From Linyphia triangularis (lineage: Eukaryota; Arthropoda; Arachnida; Araneae; Linyphiidae), in NCBI GenBank assembly GCA_963978545.1, contig OZ021721.1, forward strand, positions 43,100,785-43,164,784: a stretch of 64,000 nucleotides of DNA, read 5' to 3'. The position numbers were made by a program, and so were the translations under genes. Under the pieces are notes generated by a model. That model did not search any database. It had not been told where the DNA came from and worked only from the letters and a program-made list of their open reading frames with translations. Shown in pieces: positions 23,870-37,105 of the stretch (positions are counted from its first letter, which is position 1; each line of letters starts with the position of its first letter).

Positions 23870-26080
23870 TTGACTGTGTTAAGCACTTAAATGTGAGCTG
23901 AAGTAGTCATACGAAAACAGTTATGTACACAAACTTTTTAAAAACAAAACATTGTCAATATATATATCAGTTCCTTTTATTGACAAAATACTATAACTCA
24001 AAGCAAGCATATATTTAGTTATTAATTCTGAGCCAAGGTAAAAAACCATCATGCAAAACCTTGAATGAATTTTGTTCACTGCTTATTTAAAATAATAAGC
24101 CTAATAAAACTTTTTATCTTTAAAATTGTCTTGTTTGAATACCCTGATGAGATAATTCAGAAAGATATAGCATGTAAAAAGGTACAACCAAATGTATAGT
24201 TATGATATCTGTGATATGCAGAAGGTCCAGTATCCAAAACAGATCTTAAAGAGTTTTACGTATATTTAATTCTGAATTAATTCTCTTAGATTATATAATT
24301 TATAAAATATGCAGAGTAAAATATTATCCATTTTATTATTTTGAAAGGGTTGACTAATTTTAATTAACTTTTTGTAGATTGAATCTAATTCAATGGTACA
24401 GTATATTATTAAAAAAAATAGGTGGTTTAGTAAGATAAACCGATACTTTTATGCAACCTAAGACTTATGGCTTAAAGTGAATTTCAGACAACAACAGAAA
24501 TTCATGACTACGATTGATTCAAACTTAATGAGATTCTTTCTAATTTTATAAGTAATTATTGATTATAAGTTTTCTTGATAAGCAAAACTTTCATATGCAA
24601 AATAATTCCTTAATATTTTGAATATGCGACTCCAAACCCTGAGAAAAGCATCGAATAAAAGTTGAAATATGTATACGGTATATTTGCAATTTATATTCTT
24701 AAAAAAAAAAAAAAAGCAATTTAATTAATATTTATTGGAACAGAAAATATTGCATTTAGACTCGATAAATATCAAAATGTAGTTATTAGTAGTCAATAAG
24801 CAATTCAGTGATTTAAATTATGTAAATATTTGGTATTTATGAATGTTTAACTACAATTTTCGAAATAATAGGGATGGAGCACGTTAAAATGTGTAAATAT
24901 TTGTTAAGAGTAATGCTATAAAAAGATAGACATTAAATTTTTTTTTCAAAAGATTGTCACTACAAAAAAAGTTATGGAACAACAGTTTTCCTATTTTAAG
25001 TTTTAATTTAACCATTAATTCTTTTAATAAATAAAAAGCATATCCCAATAATAATAATAATTAAAAAAATAAAATAACAATAATTAAAAAGTGTTGAAAG
25101 AAATATTTTCTTTAAAAAGACAAATATAAAAAGCTTTAAAAATAATTCATTGCCTTAAAAGCTTTAAAAAAAATTTATGATATGATTTAGACGTGTAATT
25201 ATTAGTTATTTTATATGAGATTGGAATAAACAATCAAAATAGTTAAAATATTTATCGTTACCTCCAGAATATTTCTCTTCAGAAAGGTAATAACTAGTGA
25301 AAATGTAATAAAACCACTTTCAAACGCATTTAATTTAATCTTGTATTTGAACGTAAACTCTCTCTGTAACTTTGGTTAGAGATGATCCTCAAAAAAGGGA
25401 AAACACATCTAATAGCATTATTTCTAGAATAATTTTATGACGACGTGAATTTGTGGAAATATACTTTTCTATCCATCGGTTTTAGGGATATTTAGATACC
25501 AATAAGTTTAATTGGGATAAATTGAAAATAAACATTAACGATATATCTTCTAAAGAGAATCATGGATAGCTAATTTCGAAAGTGCTTCATGACGTGAAGA
25601 AAACTGATTTCACATAACTTAAAGAGGTATTTTACTATCAAACAGTCAATTGACTACAAGAATAATTATTTTGAAGGTGGATTGCTTTACGAAATAATTA
25701 TTCCTGTATTTACTACCCTATCCAAGTAACTCCTGTATCTTTCCTAAATGCTAAAAATTCACGAAGGAAACCTTTCATATTAAAACCAAAGAAGAAGAAT
25801 GGTTTGTAACTTGAAAGTTATTTTGTAAAATAAAATTTAAAAGTTTGAAAATGTATAAAATTGCTTTAGACGTTTAGTCGTTTTTGAGAATTATATCTTG
25901 AATTTTACTGTTTTCACCTCTTACTATCTACCTTATGTAAGTACCGTTGATGCGCCAACAGTAGGAATTCTTTGCTCTATTTACACAAAAAGTGGATTTA
26001 AACTGCTTTTTCACTTGGGTATTTATATGTGATAAGGAATGTAGGAATATATGCTAAGAGATTCAACTCACCAGTAATTT
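23870..26080. other. AT-rich intergenic DNA, nothing recognised
   Basis: Long A/T-rich stretch without frames over 60 codons or paired repeats that I can see. Confidence 0.4.
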
Positions 26081-26500
26081 CTAAGTTGTGGCAGGCAGAG
26101 GCGTCATATAAGGACACTTCCTGAAAATAAGCAGTTCGAATAAGTAGAAAGGAGGACAATTCTTGTTACATTAATGTTTGCTTTTCGCCAGAATCTGTTG
26201 TCAAGGGAACGAACCACCTCGTCCATATCGATCCAAGTTTGACGTGTAATCCCTAAGGATTGTACATGTATATTTCTTACTTTTGCCTACATCCATTTCA
26301 AAAGTGAGGTGATTAACGAGCAACTCATTTTGAAAAGCAACAACGACGCTTCCTTATAGTGTCTTAAGGATGGAAATTAGGAACGCCCGCCGTCGCAACA
26401 ATTGTCACATAAGAAAAGAAATCTCCAGGCCTAGACAAACAAAAACTATTGGGGCTTGACACGTCAACGGATAATTGACAAGCCAATCTCCAATACTTTC
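26080..26500. other. GC-richer block of unknown nature
   Basis: Contains GTTGTGGCAGGCAGAGGCGT, AGGGAACGAACCACCTCGTC, GGAACGCCCGCCGTCGCAAC and a short inverted pair GGCTTGAC / GACAAGCC. No frame over 60 codons and no second copy in the window. Confidence 0.3.
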
Positions 26501-26985
26501 TTCTTGTACAAATAATAAAAATATTTCAAAGGAGTTTATTTTTCTTTCGTTTTGTTTGCTTTATTTTAGTATGCATAGCGGTGCTTGTTTGTGAACTGTG
26601 AAGTAAAAAAAATGAGAAATCAACCTTTGTATTTTTAAATCTGTTTAGAGAAGTGACAAATTAAGTATTTATTGTAGGGATTAAAATCTTTTTATTTTAA
26701 TCAATTCAAGAAAAATACATGATCAAAAGAGTATTTAACGAAAACGAGTTTCTATCTGAATGCAGAGACAGCAGCTGTAATGTAAATAAATCTTAGTTTA
26801 TTTTTATGAGGGAAACATTTAACGTTTTTATCCATATTTTTATTTCAATTAAGTATCGCTATATTACAGTGTTAAAGAAATTAAAAATTTTTTTTGAAGA
26901 TATTTCTTTAAAATATCTTAAATAGATATTTCTTTGAAATATCTTAAACTCTTTATCCATTTTATATGAATTTTCTTTTACAATG

Positions 26986-27023
<38 letters not shown>

Positions 27024-27269
27024 TGCAAATGCATTTAAATTTTTATTTAATTTCATTTTAATATATTTTCATATTTTATAAAGAAGTTTTATTCACGAAA
27101 CATGTTCAAAATTAAAATAATCGTGCATCTGAGGTAGGAAAAAGAAGATTTGAGTACCACTAGTTAAAAATTAGTTATATATGTATATTTGATTTTGGTT
27201 TGAGATAGCATATTGCATTTCAATAATCAAATAAATTGTTGCTTATATACTTTGATATTCCATGATATA

Positions 27270-27432
27270 TCTCCTGGGTTTAGTTGGTTTGTATGCTCAA
27301 CGACATATTTTTTTTGCAAAAAAACAGCTAATAATGCCAGGACCTATTGCTTGATCTGCATTCCGAACCAAAAAAAACCCCACAACGAACATCCATGCCT
27401 AATCCAGGATTCGAGGTTGGCACCTTAGGCAG
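27270..27432 (-). repeat. SINE-like repeat (family B)
   Basis: Read on the minus strand: GGTGCCAACCTCGAATCCTG, GGATTAGGCATGGATGTTCG, TTGTGGGG, then GGTTCGGAATGCAG and a diverged body ending near GAGCATACAAACCAACTA. GGTGCCAACCTCGAATCC resembles a tRNA B-box region. Short open frames through it are not genes. Confidence 0.6.
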
Positions 27433-27462
27433 ACATGATTTGGAATTAATTTTATTTTTGGT

Positions 27463-27477
27463 GGGGGGGGGGGGGGG
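27463..27477 (+). repeat. G15 homopolymer
   Basis: A run of 15 G in otherwise AT-rich DNA. Similar runs are at 20060-20071, 22265-22277 and 48700-48710, and a C run is at 61087-61097. Confidence 0.95.
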
Positions 27478-27597
27478 AATATTAAACATATTTGCGTATT
27501 TTCGCACGGCTTTTCCAAATAAGAGTCAATTACAAGTTAGAAAGGAAATGTAAAAAATAAAATTCAATGAATCCCAAATTTCAAGTTTACAAATAAT

Positions 27598-28026
27598 TTG
27601 AAGTCGGAATTCAGTTTCAGAAGCTATATCATTAGTTTCATAGATAAAATATTTTTAAATACTACTCTTCACATTTTTCTGCTAATATTTATTTCAACGA
27701 CACTTCATTGTATTCTCATTATAAATAATATTTATCTAAAGTGTCGAAAAAAATTATCCATACAATATTGTAAAATGTATTTTTCAGAATCAAATTCGTG
27801 CTTCTTCTTTAAATTTGAATTTGATTTTTATCACACCTTCAGAAACGATGGGCAATGTGTTGACTTTTTAAAAAAGCCTATATACTCGACTTGTGAATAT
27901 TTAGGAAAAGGGCTCATTCAATACCGTACAAAGCAAATAGTCATTAATCTCCTGTCGTTTAGTTGGCAACCCACATTCATCATATTCTATCTATCAGGGC
28001 GCGTTTTTACGTTACCTCCAGCGTGA
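27598..28026 (+). other. 142-codon open frame, probably not a gene
   Basis: This is the second-longest open frame in the window. It is dominated by Phe, Ile, Leu, Tyr, Lys and Asn, as expected from random AT-rich DNA. It has no motif, no relative elsewhere in the window and no supporting promoter or splice context. A hydrophobic stretch near residues 20-45 is a by-product of T-rich codons. Confidence 0.15.
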
Positions 28027-28029
28027 TTC

Positions 28030-30040
28030 CCTCTGAGGATTCTTACAAAATGTCGTTTCTGAATAATTCCAAGGCTTGGATGGATCTTTGAAGGAATTGC
28101 AGTATTTCGTGAAATATTTTGTATATTTTTCTTGGAGCTCTGGAAATGGAATTTTGTATAACAATGGTAAATCGTTAGCGTGATATTTTTGTTGTGAATG
28201 TTGTTAAAATTACGAATGTATGTGATAATAGAATAGATGAGTTGTTTGAAGCACTTATCTGTCCCTTTACAAAAGTCATGTATTTTTCAGGAATTTCCTT
28301 TGTTGTATGTAAATATTAATATCAATTGTATGTTGTAGTGCAGTAAGAAATAAAATTGTTGGGGAATGCTATTAATGGATATAAATATTCAAACAGAAAA
28401 TTCGTACTGAAATGACTGAATTACAACCCTGTTTTTAAAAAGTGTGCAGAACGCAATTCCTCCACGTTTTTCATCCATTATTCTTTTGACCGTGTATTAA
28501 ATGACCAGTTGTTAAACAGTCAAAAATCTTGTTCTCTTAATTTTTTTAAAGAAATCTATGTATTGTTACAAAAGTTAATGTTAGTACACTATACTTTGTT
28601 GAAATATTTTATGAAAAATACTGTTTTTGCTGAACACATAAAATTCATGCGAAGGAAGAAATTGCCTTGTCAACCAAGTTGTTAATTTTATTTTCTTATA
28701 CATGGTTGTAACACTCTTGAAAAACGGGCTACTAATATATGGGTTAAGGCACACAGTTTAAAAAAATGACAGACTTTGTACTAATATCATGGCTTTAACA
28801 GATGAAAAACTCAAGCAAGCTCAAACTTAAGAAGTTAGTTGATTTTATTTTTTGAATTCGAAGATATTTTGTAAAAGAGAATAAAATAAAAACGGTAAAA
28901 TGCTTTTTTTAATCATCAGGATAAAAGGTTGACACAAATGTAAAATTAAATTACATTGAATCCAAATTTATATAACTAGGTAAGTATGCTAATTTTTTTT
29001 CAGAAAAAGTTACCGCCTTACTTCTTTACTTCCATAATAATACAGAATATTATACATAAAAATTAAATAACTTTTTTTATCAGTAAATCAGATTGTAACA
29101 TAAGTTTTGAAATAAGTTTATCTTGGGAAAAAATGGGAATGTTAGAACATGGTATTGTCTCGATGAGCTTTTAATTAATAACTCTTAGGACATATCTTCT
29201 CTCGTTATAAAAGCGGACGTTCGACGTCCCTATTAAACTATAGGTGTATTAAGAAAGCTTTGAGAAAGCAGAAAGAAGGTTGTAATTTCCTAAACAAATA
29301 TTTGGTTCCCCTCTGGTATATATCGATCCAACACTTACTTCATACCTGCACTGGTCTAAGCATTAAGAAAAAATGTGTAATGCTCCAGGGGAAAGTTGTG
29401 GGTATTTTCTATCTTAACCTTTTTTTCGGGATCGTCATACAAAAATGTTTAAGAGCGTTTCGGTAAAATTCTGGGACATTTCGAAATTCTAATGACTCAC
29501 AAAAGAAAACCTAGCAGTTTCCCATTATGTCTCCGGATTAGTTTAAGATCGTGCATCAATGTATTTAACATTCAGATCATTTGATTTTTAGTCCAATAAT
29601 TTGGATAGCTATTTTGTATTAACCTGCCTTTTAGACAATGAGACACAAACTCAACGCATCCCAATTACGAATATAAGACACTCTCAACTTGTATTTGAAG
29701 TTTTGCTCCATTCAAAATACAATTATAACGCAGTTCCAATTGAAAAACTTTCTTAAAAGTGTTTCTCCATGAAATATGGACAACTTTGTCAGCAATACTG
29801 TCCTTTGACTTCATGTAGCTGCAATGAAAAATCCGATTCACTAAGCAACTGAGTAAAACACCTAACTTCAGGAGTAAATCATAGTATTAAGTTTTCCTTT
29901 TCTAATAACTTCCAATTATTCCTAATCTAAAGAATTGTGTATAAGGTATGCCTAGACTATAAATAACCTATAAATAAAATAATTTTTGACGCATAATTAT
30001 ATAACATTTTGCAATGATTTGAAATAGACATTCACTAATT
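28030..30040. other. AT-rich intergenic DNA with a possible TATA box
   Basis: At 29206, TATAAAAGC is followed by a perfect short hairpin GGACGT-TCG-ACGTCC. No gene follows that I can identify; the 68-codon frame at 29260 has no motif. Confidence 0.3.
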
Positions 30041-30046
30041 AGAAGT

Positions 30047-30183
30047 TAAGCAAGGTAATCACAGTTGGTTGGTATGTAAGCTCATTGACCTATTTTTATT
30101 GCACAATGACGGCTTATCAGCCACAACTTAATGTGGATTTCGAACCACAGCGAGCATCCGTGCCTAAACCTGGATTACAAGGT
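30047..30183 (-). repeat. SINE-like repeat (family B), host of the family-A insertion
   Basis: Shares TAGGCA(C/T)GGATG-TCG-TGTGGTTCG-AATCCACATTAAG and the block around GTCATTGTGCAATAAAAATA with copies at 27270, 36796 and 49975. The element continues past the inserted family-A SINE at 30339 for a few bases. Confidence 0.6.
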
Positions 30184-30326
30184 TGGTTGGTTGTTTTCAG
30201 ATTATCTGTCACCGTCAGCAACGCGAGGGCTATAATGCACCGAAATATTCGTCATTAGACAAGCCAACATATATTTACAAACACCCATGCCTTACACGGG
30301 ACTCGAACCCGCAACCTCGAGGTCCG
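30184..30326 (-). repeat. tRNA-derived SINE (family A), 5'-truncated, inserted in another SINE
   Basis: The reverse complement matches the 7713-7885 SINE from just before the B box (GGTTCGAGTCCCGTGTAAGG) through TTGGCTTGTCTAATGACGAA to CCCTCGCGTTGCTGACGGTG. The A-box half of the head is missing. Perfect 12-bp duplications GGATTACAAGGT lie at 30172-30183 and 30327-30338. These fall inside a family-B repeat, so this insertion is the younger event. Confidence 0.8.
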
Positions 30327-31750
30327 GGATTACAAGGTAATCATGAACATTAGATTATCAGTATAACGTTCTATTTTTAACTATGTGAGGTAACCAAATA
30401 AATTCCGAATATATGCTCCAACTCACTAAATATAGGTTTTAGGAAATGTATGTTTGCAATAAATGCAACTTTTAGGACTCACAATTTCATAAAAGTAGAT
30501 GTAAGTCCTATTAAGCCATGAGGGTATGACGCAAATCTAAAGAGAAAGTAGAAAGAAAACGTAATGTGAGAGTGGAGCGCAAGAATGTTCGTGGAACAAT
30601 AGAGCTGCTGAAAGCGAGAAACATAAGTCAGAAGCTGATGGTCTAGATCAAGAAGTAGATGGCTGTTACTTACGGATATTCCGTGCATGGATTCCCAATA
30701 CCAAGGAAAAAAAAATACATCGTATTGTTAGCGTATACTATCAATAGAAATCCAATCGCGGGGTTGTAAAGCGCTCTTCTGAATACGAAAAAGACTACTT
30801 TGATAAATGTAAGTCGATATTCATTTCTTGGACTTTTAAGGGGCTTTTCACCTAAATTCTATGTCGTGTTAACCAGAAATAAGAAAATAGCCAGTTCAAT
30901 TTTCTCTAGTCAAAGTAAAGAGGTGGTTTTGGAAGTTATGCTATCGGTTCTTGGGAAAATATGAGTGGATGTAATCTAAAAATGTTTGAAAATTTTTGAA
31001 GGTTTTTATTCAAAAACTAGTCCAAGTAGGATTACGAGAAATAGCGTATCAATAAAATTTTTATCTATGGTAAATTGTAGATAGTAAATTTTGTTTCCAA
31101 AATATTGCAGGGCTTAACATTAATATTGGATTCAATAATCAAGATGCATATTGTTCATTCTAAATTGTTTCATTTGTCTATTTTAGTATATATCTATATT
31201 CGTTCATCTTTATTAATCTACAAATTTATATTTATGGAATGTTGGTTTGCTATTAGGCCACGTTAAATTGGTTCAACGGATTTTAATAAAATTTCCACAA
31301 ATTTTTAAGCATGAGCCTTTGTATATCTTAAATTATAGGGTTATTTAAAGCGAGGTGTCTAAATATGAGGTGGGGGAGAGAGGATCTGCTCAAATTTTTA
31401 TAAAAAAAATGATTTTTTTTTTATATATATCAACCCTTTCTGACTCACTTCTGCAACATCTGTGTTCATTGCTGGAAACATTCAAAACTATCACCTCTTA
31501 ACGACTTGACTTTTTTGTCGTTGAACAAGCAGGATTTTTTGAATTATAACATATAAAACTTTGATATAAAAGATTCTGCTGTATAAATTTGAATTAAATA
31601 CCGTTATGCTTAGGTTAAAGATACTTAAACATTAGCTGACAAATATTAAAAGACAAAGCAGTGTTGACTTTGTAGGACGTTGTCACTAAAAGCCAGAACT
31701 TTGCTGGTTAGATACAAATCCTATCTTTGGTAGTTCAACATGTGCAAATA

Positions 31751-32531
31751 TAGGGTTAGTTTAAAGTCTCGTACATCAATGTTTACTTGCCCATAAAAGT
31801 AACAGTTTCAGAATTTAAATTAAATTATCTCATATATTAATTGAAATGTTGTCTTTTATTTTTAGTAGCCCAACTTGAGGTTGCGTGGATTTTGATAGCA
31901 CAAGAGCCAATATTGGCTAAGCTGCGCCAAGCAAGCCTCAAACTTGAGGTGTTACAATAAATGTTCTAAAGGACGTCCTCTTTTGCGAATACAAAGGCGT
32001 GTTTGCTTTACCAGACTTTGTGAAACTCTGTGGAGCATATCAGTATAAATGTCAGATATGGTTATTGTGAAGTTTGTTTTTAGCTTTTTAGCTCAGCAAT
32101 CGTGTGTGGACTATTCGGCGAACGCAGGAATTTCGTTTCAACTTCTTTTAGTTTTATCGTCCAAAATGGAGACCCTACCGGCTCTTTTCTTGACAACTAC
32201 TTATCCGGTAGTCAAAAAACGGCGAACTAATCTTACCCCCATTGAATTATTGGGTACTGCTACATCAGGATATTTCTTGCGAAACTGTGCAATGACGTGA
32301 GAATATGACTTTCGAGCAAAATAACAATTCAGCATGAATATTTGCTGGTAAAACATTATGCCACTGTCTTGAACGATAAACGCTTTACACATGAAGTCTC
32401 CGAGTACGAGATCACTGAAACCGATTGAAATACATTCAAAACAATCTACACTGTTTTCTACCGAGAAGAAATCGAATTTCAATGAATTACGGCCCATTAA
32501 ACTTTGATGTGGTGACTTTAAACTCACCCTA
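31751..32531 (-). mobile_element. Internally deleted mariner-type element with TA duplication
   Basis: The left end TAGGGTTAGTTTAAAGTC matches the right end read inward, TAGGGTGAGTTTAAAGTC. Similarity extends over about 34 bp (ACATCAA-GTTTA). TA flanks are at 31749-31750 and 32532-32533. The 781-bp body contains, on the minus strand, only the beginning and the end of a transposase. Confidence 0.8.
31952..32356 (-). pseudogene. Transposase remnant: DUF4817-like N-terminus joined to a C-terminal tail
   Basis: Reading down the minus strand from 32356 (MFYQQIF), the sequence gives ARKSYSHVIAQFRKKYPDVA then VPNNSMGVRLVRRFLTTG, a stop, and VVVKKRAGRVSILDD. This is the helix-turn-helix layout of DUF4817-type transposase N-termini, with the following RxGR linker. 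After a large deletion, 32038-31952 gives MLHRVSQSLVKQTRLCIRKR then GRPLEHLL and a stop, which is the typical C-terminus of the same family. The whole catalytic domain is missing. The open frame reaches back to 32527, but those upstream residues lie in the TIR and leader. Confidence 0.7.
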
Positions 32532-32534
32532 TAT

Positions 32535-35500
32535 ATTTAATGCTTCGTAAACGGTATAAACGGTGCCAGGTAATTTTCCTAGGTTTTACATTTGATGCGG
32601 AAATCTTTGTATAGTTACGAAAAGTATTCCATGTCATCTTTACTGTAGATTACAAGGCCACACATATTCATAGTTTCATACTATTTTTCATATTTAAAGG
32701 ACCCCGTTCATTTGTTTGGACTTTAAGGAGTCAGAAAAAATTCCTGTTAAATTTGGTGTGGGAACTTTAATTTATGAAAGAGACAAATTGTAATGTTTGG
32801 AATGTTTCTCCTCCTTTTTCTGAATACTTGCGTAGGAGTCATCGCGCCGTTTAAGACGAGTTCCATTTGCTGTTGCGCATGAGCGATACTTCATCAGTAA
32901 AAAATCATCTTGGTAATCCTATTTACCCCTCCAAGATCCCCCTACATATGCCCGATGTTTCCAAGACTGTATAGAAACGAAGCCCTGCAGATAATATAGG
33001 GCATAATCGACATCGTGCACTTCACTTATACACGTTCCATTCGCTTTTGCTCGATACTTTAACAGTAAAACCACATCGCGTTTTACGAGCATACTGTAAT
33101 TACTAACATGTACCTGTTATAGACTTAAGTAATATATTTTAGATAATTATAAATATCCACATCATGCCATATTTAACTTGGTTTTAAAATATTTATATTT
33201 TATGAATTTTTACATTTTGCCTCGTCTTAGTTTTGAGATTTGCGGGGTGAATAGGAATACAAGAAAAGTGGTGTTAAAAAGTGTTTTTTTAGCAAGTTTA
33301 TGTTCCACGCAAGATTCAACGATTGAAGAAGAGTCTAAGTACTCCCTTTAGGACTCCGCACTAAGTACTCCCTTTAAGACAGTGATAAAGAATGCAGACT
33401 TGAATAAATGTTAGAAGAGGAGCCCGCGTTGCATAAAACCCAGTTGTTCGATTAGTTTTTTTCTAGAGGACTTCGTTATATTTAAGATTTAAGAAAAAAC
33501 GCAATCTTTGTGTATGAAAACTCTATGTGAGCAATATTTTACACACGCAAGATTATGGCTATATAGGTGTGTTTTACAAAAAGCGTCCAGAAATGAAGAG
33601 ATTTTCTGAAACGGATGAGGATGCTTTTCTCCTTCCTCAATATACTTTATAGAAGTTGCAGTCATACAGCAAACATATATCAAGTAGATTAAAAAATATT
33701 ATTAGTTATAAAGACTATTTGGATGATTTTGTTTTGCATTCGGTTAGGAGAAGATATGACATACTTTCAAACGATTGATTTGTTTTGACAATTATTTTGA
33801 CAATTTTTTTTTTAAGTCACATTAATGAATTTTTTTATGATAATCTTATAGTTCTAGTAACCCCGATGCATTATTACCTTTTTTCATCCTGTATATACTT
33901 TAATAAGATCAGACATAAATTGTAACGAGTGTTTCAATTCACCTCTTTCTGCTGGCAGATTAGGAACACCAAGAAAAAAAAATCAAAATTAATGCAAGCA
34001 ATGTTTCTTTTTTCTTTTTTTAAAATTATTTTTTGGTTGATCCTCAAAGAAGTTAAGGCCTAAATTTCAAAGTCGAAAGTATGTTCGTTAACAATCTTAT
34101 TACACTCGATTTTTACACGTTAAAAGTTGAAAAATGTTCAGATTCATCCTTTTTTACGGTACGAGAGTGGGGTTTACACTACAATGCTTCTTACGAAGAA
34201 AAAATTAGTTTAAAAAAAACGAATTTTCACATTTTGTATATAGATGAAGTTGTACATTTAAATCAACAAACACAAGGCAATTAGATACATTTAATTTATT
34301 ATGTTATTATCAGCAACTAACCTTACCTTTTGTGCAATTTTCTATCATATTTTAATGTATATGCCTTTCGTAGGTCGAGCCACATCCAAACGCAATTGTA
34401 TAATCTATCCAAAAGTCCGCTAGCATTGAATATGGGCTAGACTGGATTACATATGTGATTCACGTCTTCAGTTTTTTAATGCCAGTCACTGTGGAAGCAT
34501 ACATTTTATTCTTGGCATAATCCTACATGAAGAGCCTAGAAGGGTCAATTCTTTAGAACGAGGTGACCATAGCACTAGACCATCTTAAGTAATCCATCAG
34601 CAAAAAACTACTCATTCACATAGGCTCTTGCAATATGAACCTAGTGAAGTAACGCCATTTTGCTGTCAAAACATTTTTACATGCAAATGAAAAACGTGAG
34701 GGACAGTGAAATATTGAATGTTTAATAAAACCTCTTTTGTAATTGTATCGATGCAATGAAAAATAATGGTCAAAATGATGAGATAAAGCAATAAGCCGCT
34801 CACACGCTAACTTGCAAACTATCTCAGATTATTTAAACAGCACGATACGGGTTTTTTCCGATCCACATACCCTCATTTTTATGCCTGTTGACCTTTCCAA
34901 GCTCATGAAAAATTGCTTCGTATGTAAACTCGCCAGAAAGAACTCGTATTTCTTTGGAAATAAAGTAAAAATTCTTTCAAAATCAACAAAGGCCATTATT
35001 TATCATTCTATTGTCAGTACTGCAGCCTGATACAATGGTGTTTGATACTTTATGACAAATAGTTATATCTTTTACCATTACCGAGAGCTCAACTTTGAAG
35101 AAAGAAATAGGTATACATTAATTTATAAATTAATTATAATATTCCAGAAATAAATTGTAATGCATGCGTCAGGAGAAATAGCCACTAATCAGATAAAAAT
35201 ATAACAACATCCCTCTTAATTTATTTATAAAATAAAGATATCGGGAATTTAAAGATTAGAATTTGGTTTGATAGCAAGTGGATTGGGTCACTTTCAGAGG
35301 AATTTTTAAATCGTAAGCTATTAAATTATACATGAAAAGTCAGCATTTACTAGGAAATGATTTTTAAATTCAAATATTTTTAAAATCGATTCTTAAAATG
35401 TTACTGACGTGCACTGATAGAAACTTCAGGAAAGTGCTTCCGAATATGACAAGCAGTATGGGAATAATAAAAAGTGAAAAGGATGGTAGTGTGTGTTAAA

Positions 35501-36545
35501 GAAAAGTATTAGTTTGAAAAATAAGTTCCGTAGCTATCGCAGACTTCTGACTATAAATATTAGTAATATAAATATTCCTTTTCCTACTTACCTATGTATG
35601 TGTACATATATATATATACACACATTTTGCATTCAATACAATTAAATCATTTCATTATACTTTATGAATGAAAGCTTTTAATGAAATTAAGTTGGGTGCA
35701 ACATAGGGTTAGATTTTCTTTATTCTTAATGGTACGAATAGTTTCGAAATAGTAGGAAATAAAAAAAAATAATTTAGTTTGATAATGAATATGGAGGTTC
35801 AGATCTTCAATGTTAAAAAAGCACGACTCACAGTAATACATTTTGATTATGTTAATAAAAAATTAACATTTTGGGCCATGGCATCATAAGCACTTCGTGT
35901 TATTAATTTATAATTAAGACGTTGGCTAAAATGAGAAGACACACAAAAAATAAATGTAACTAGAATTTATCTTTTCCTTGAAAGTTAATTTGCAAAAGTA
36001 ATAAAAGTTGAACAAGCAGACATAAAATATAAATAAGTTAGAAGGATGAAAAAAACAAAAAAACCTAACATATTAATTAAGTTTGTCCTGAATAATTTTA
36101 TAATGTATAGTTTTTCAACTAAAAACCAATATACAACCTTTTTAGTAGGCGGTTTTCAGAATAAAATAAAGTTTTTCGATTTGGTGATATTATACCTTAT
36201 CTAAATGAAAAGTTAATAAATAATTTTTAAGATAATGATATTTAATTTATTTAAATTTCCTTTATCCTCCTTAATGTTTTACAGCTGTATTCTCAAGGTT
36301 ATTATATTTAAGCAATACAAGTAAATAATGAAAGTTTGACTAGTTATTCGCTCAGAAGTTAGAATGCCTTTAAAAAACAACAACAAAGGGTCATTAATGT
36401 AGTTGTGTTTAGTGCGTAAATGGTGTTCAAACTTCCGTTAAATTAGTTAATCCATTTATTCAACAGGCTTTAATGTAAAAAGAGTTATAAAAGGCTATTG
36501 TTAGGTTTAATTATTTTAAGTTTTCATTGCATGCAAAAATCCATG
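32535..36545. other. Mostly AT-rich DNA with small repeats
   Basis: A diverged direct repeat (GTTCCATTTGCTGTTGCGCA...GATACTTCATCAGTAAAA at 32859; GTTCCATTCGCTTTTGCTCG...ATACTTTAACAGTAAAA at 33035) and a doubled CTAAGTACTCCCTTTA at 33334 and 33361 are visible. At 34370-34650 a GC-richer patch has tRNA-like TGGTCTAGTGCTATGGTCA on the minus strand, too weak to call. Confidence 0.4.
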
Positions 36546-36549
36546 TGAC

Positions 36550-37105
36550 ATTCTAAAATTAATAATATTAACTAAATTAAAGTGTCATCAGATAATTAAA
36601 TTTGTTTCTACTAAAACTTCAGAATCATAGTTACTCTATAAATTCTAATTGAATTATTTGTAACAAAAATATCTAGTTTTGATAAAATGACTTCAAGAAA
36701 AAGTCAATTTTATTCGATTGAAGTGTGAAATCTTATATTATCTAACTGATAAGTAACAAGTTGATTTAATTCCACTAACTTTCAAAGTAATTCGTGGTTA
36801 GTGGATTTGTACGCTCAAATACCAATTTTTGTGTTCAATGACAGGTAATCATACCGGTACCTACAGAATAACATTTATTCCTAACCACAACGAATACCCA
36901 TGCTTAAAACACGAGTCTAACCTGGCAACTTTGGCGTTTATTGCTCAATAAATGATATTAATTAAATTAAGCTGTCATCAAATAGTTAAGACTATAATTT
37001 CTTACTAAATTATTTACAACAAAAATAACTAGCCTTTGAGGAAATGGTACAAAAAAAGTCAATTCTAAGCGATCAAATATTGAACAAAATAAATCGTGGT
37101 TGATT
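36550..37105 (+). repeat. Diverged direct repeat flanking a family-B SINE
   Basis: TATTAACTAAATTAAAGTGTCATCAGAT (36565) with AACAAAAATATCTAG, AAAAAGTCAATTTTA and TTCGTGGTTAG recurs from 36957 as TATTAATTAAATTAAGCTGTCATCAAAT, AACAAAAATAACTAG, AAAAAGTCAATTCTA and ATCGTGGTTG. The period is about 395 bp. The SINE at 36796-36935 lies between. Confidence 0.55.
36796..36935 (-). repeat. SINE-like repeat (family B), diverged
   Basis: The minus strand carries GCATGGGTATTCGTTGTGGT, GGTACCGG and CATTGAACAC, collinear with the other family-B copies but with many changes. It sits between two copies of a local direct repeat (36550 and 36948). Confidence 0.5.

Noticed and set aside
27598..28026. 142-codon open frame as a gene
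   Set aside because: Composition is that of random AT-rich DNA, with no motif, relative or context. Listed only at low confidence.
32049..32300. 83-codon plus-strand frame
   Set aside because: Antisense to the transposase remnant of the 31751-32531 element; no motif of its own.
34370..34650. Possible further tRNA-derived SINE on the minus strand
   Set aside because: An A-box-like TGGTCTAGTGCTATGGTC is present, but no B box at the right distance and no second copy.
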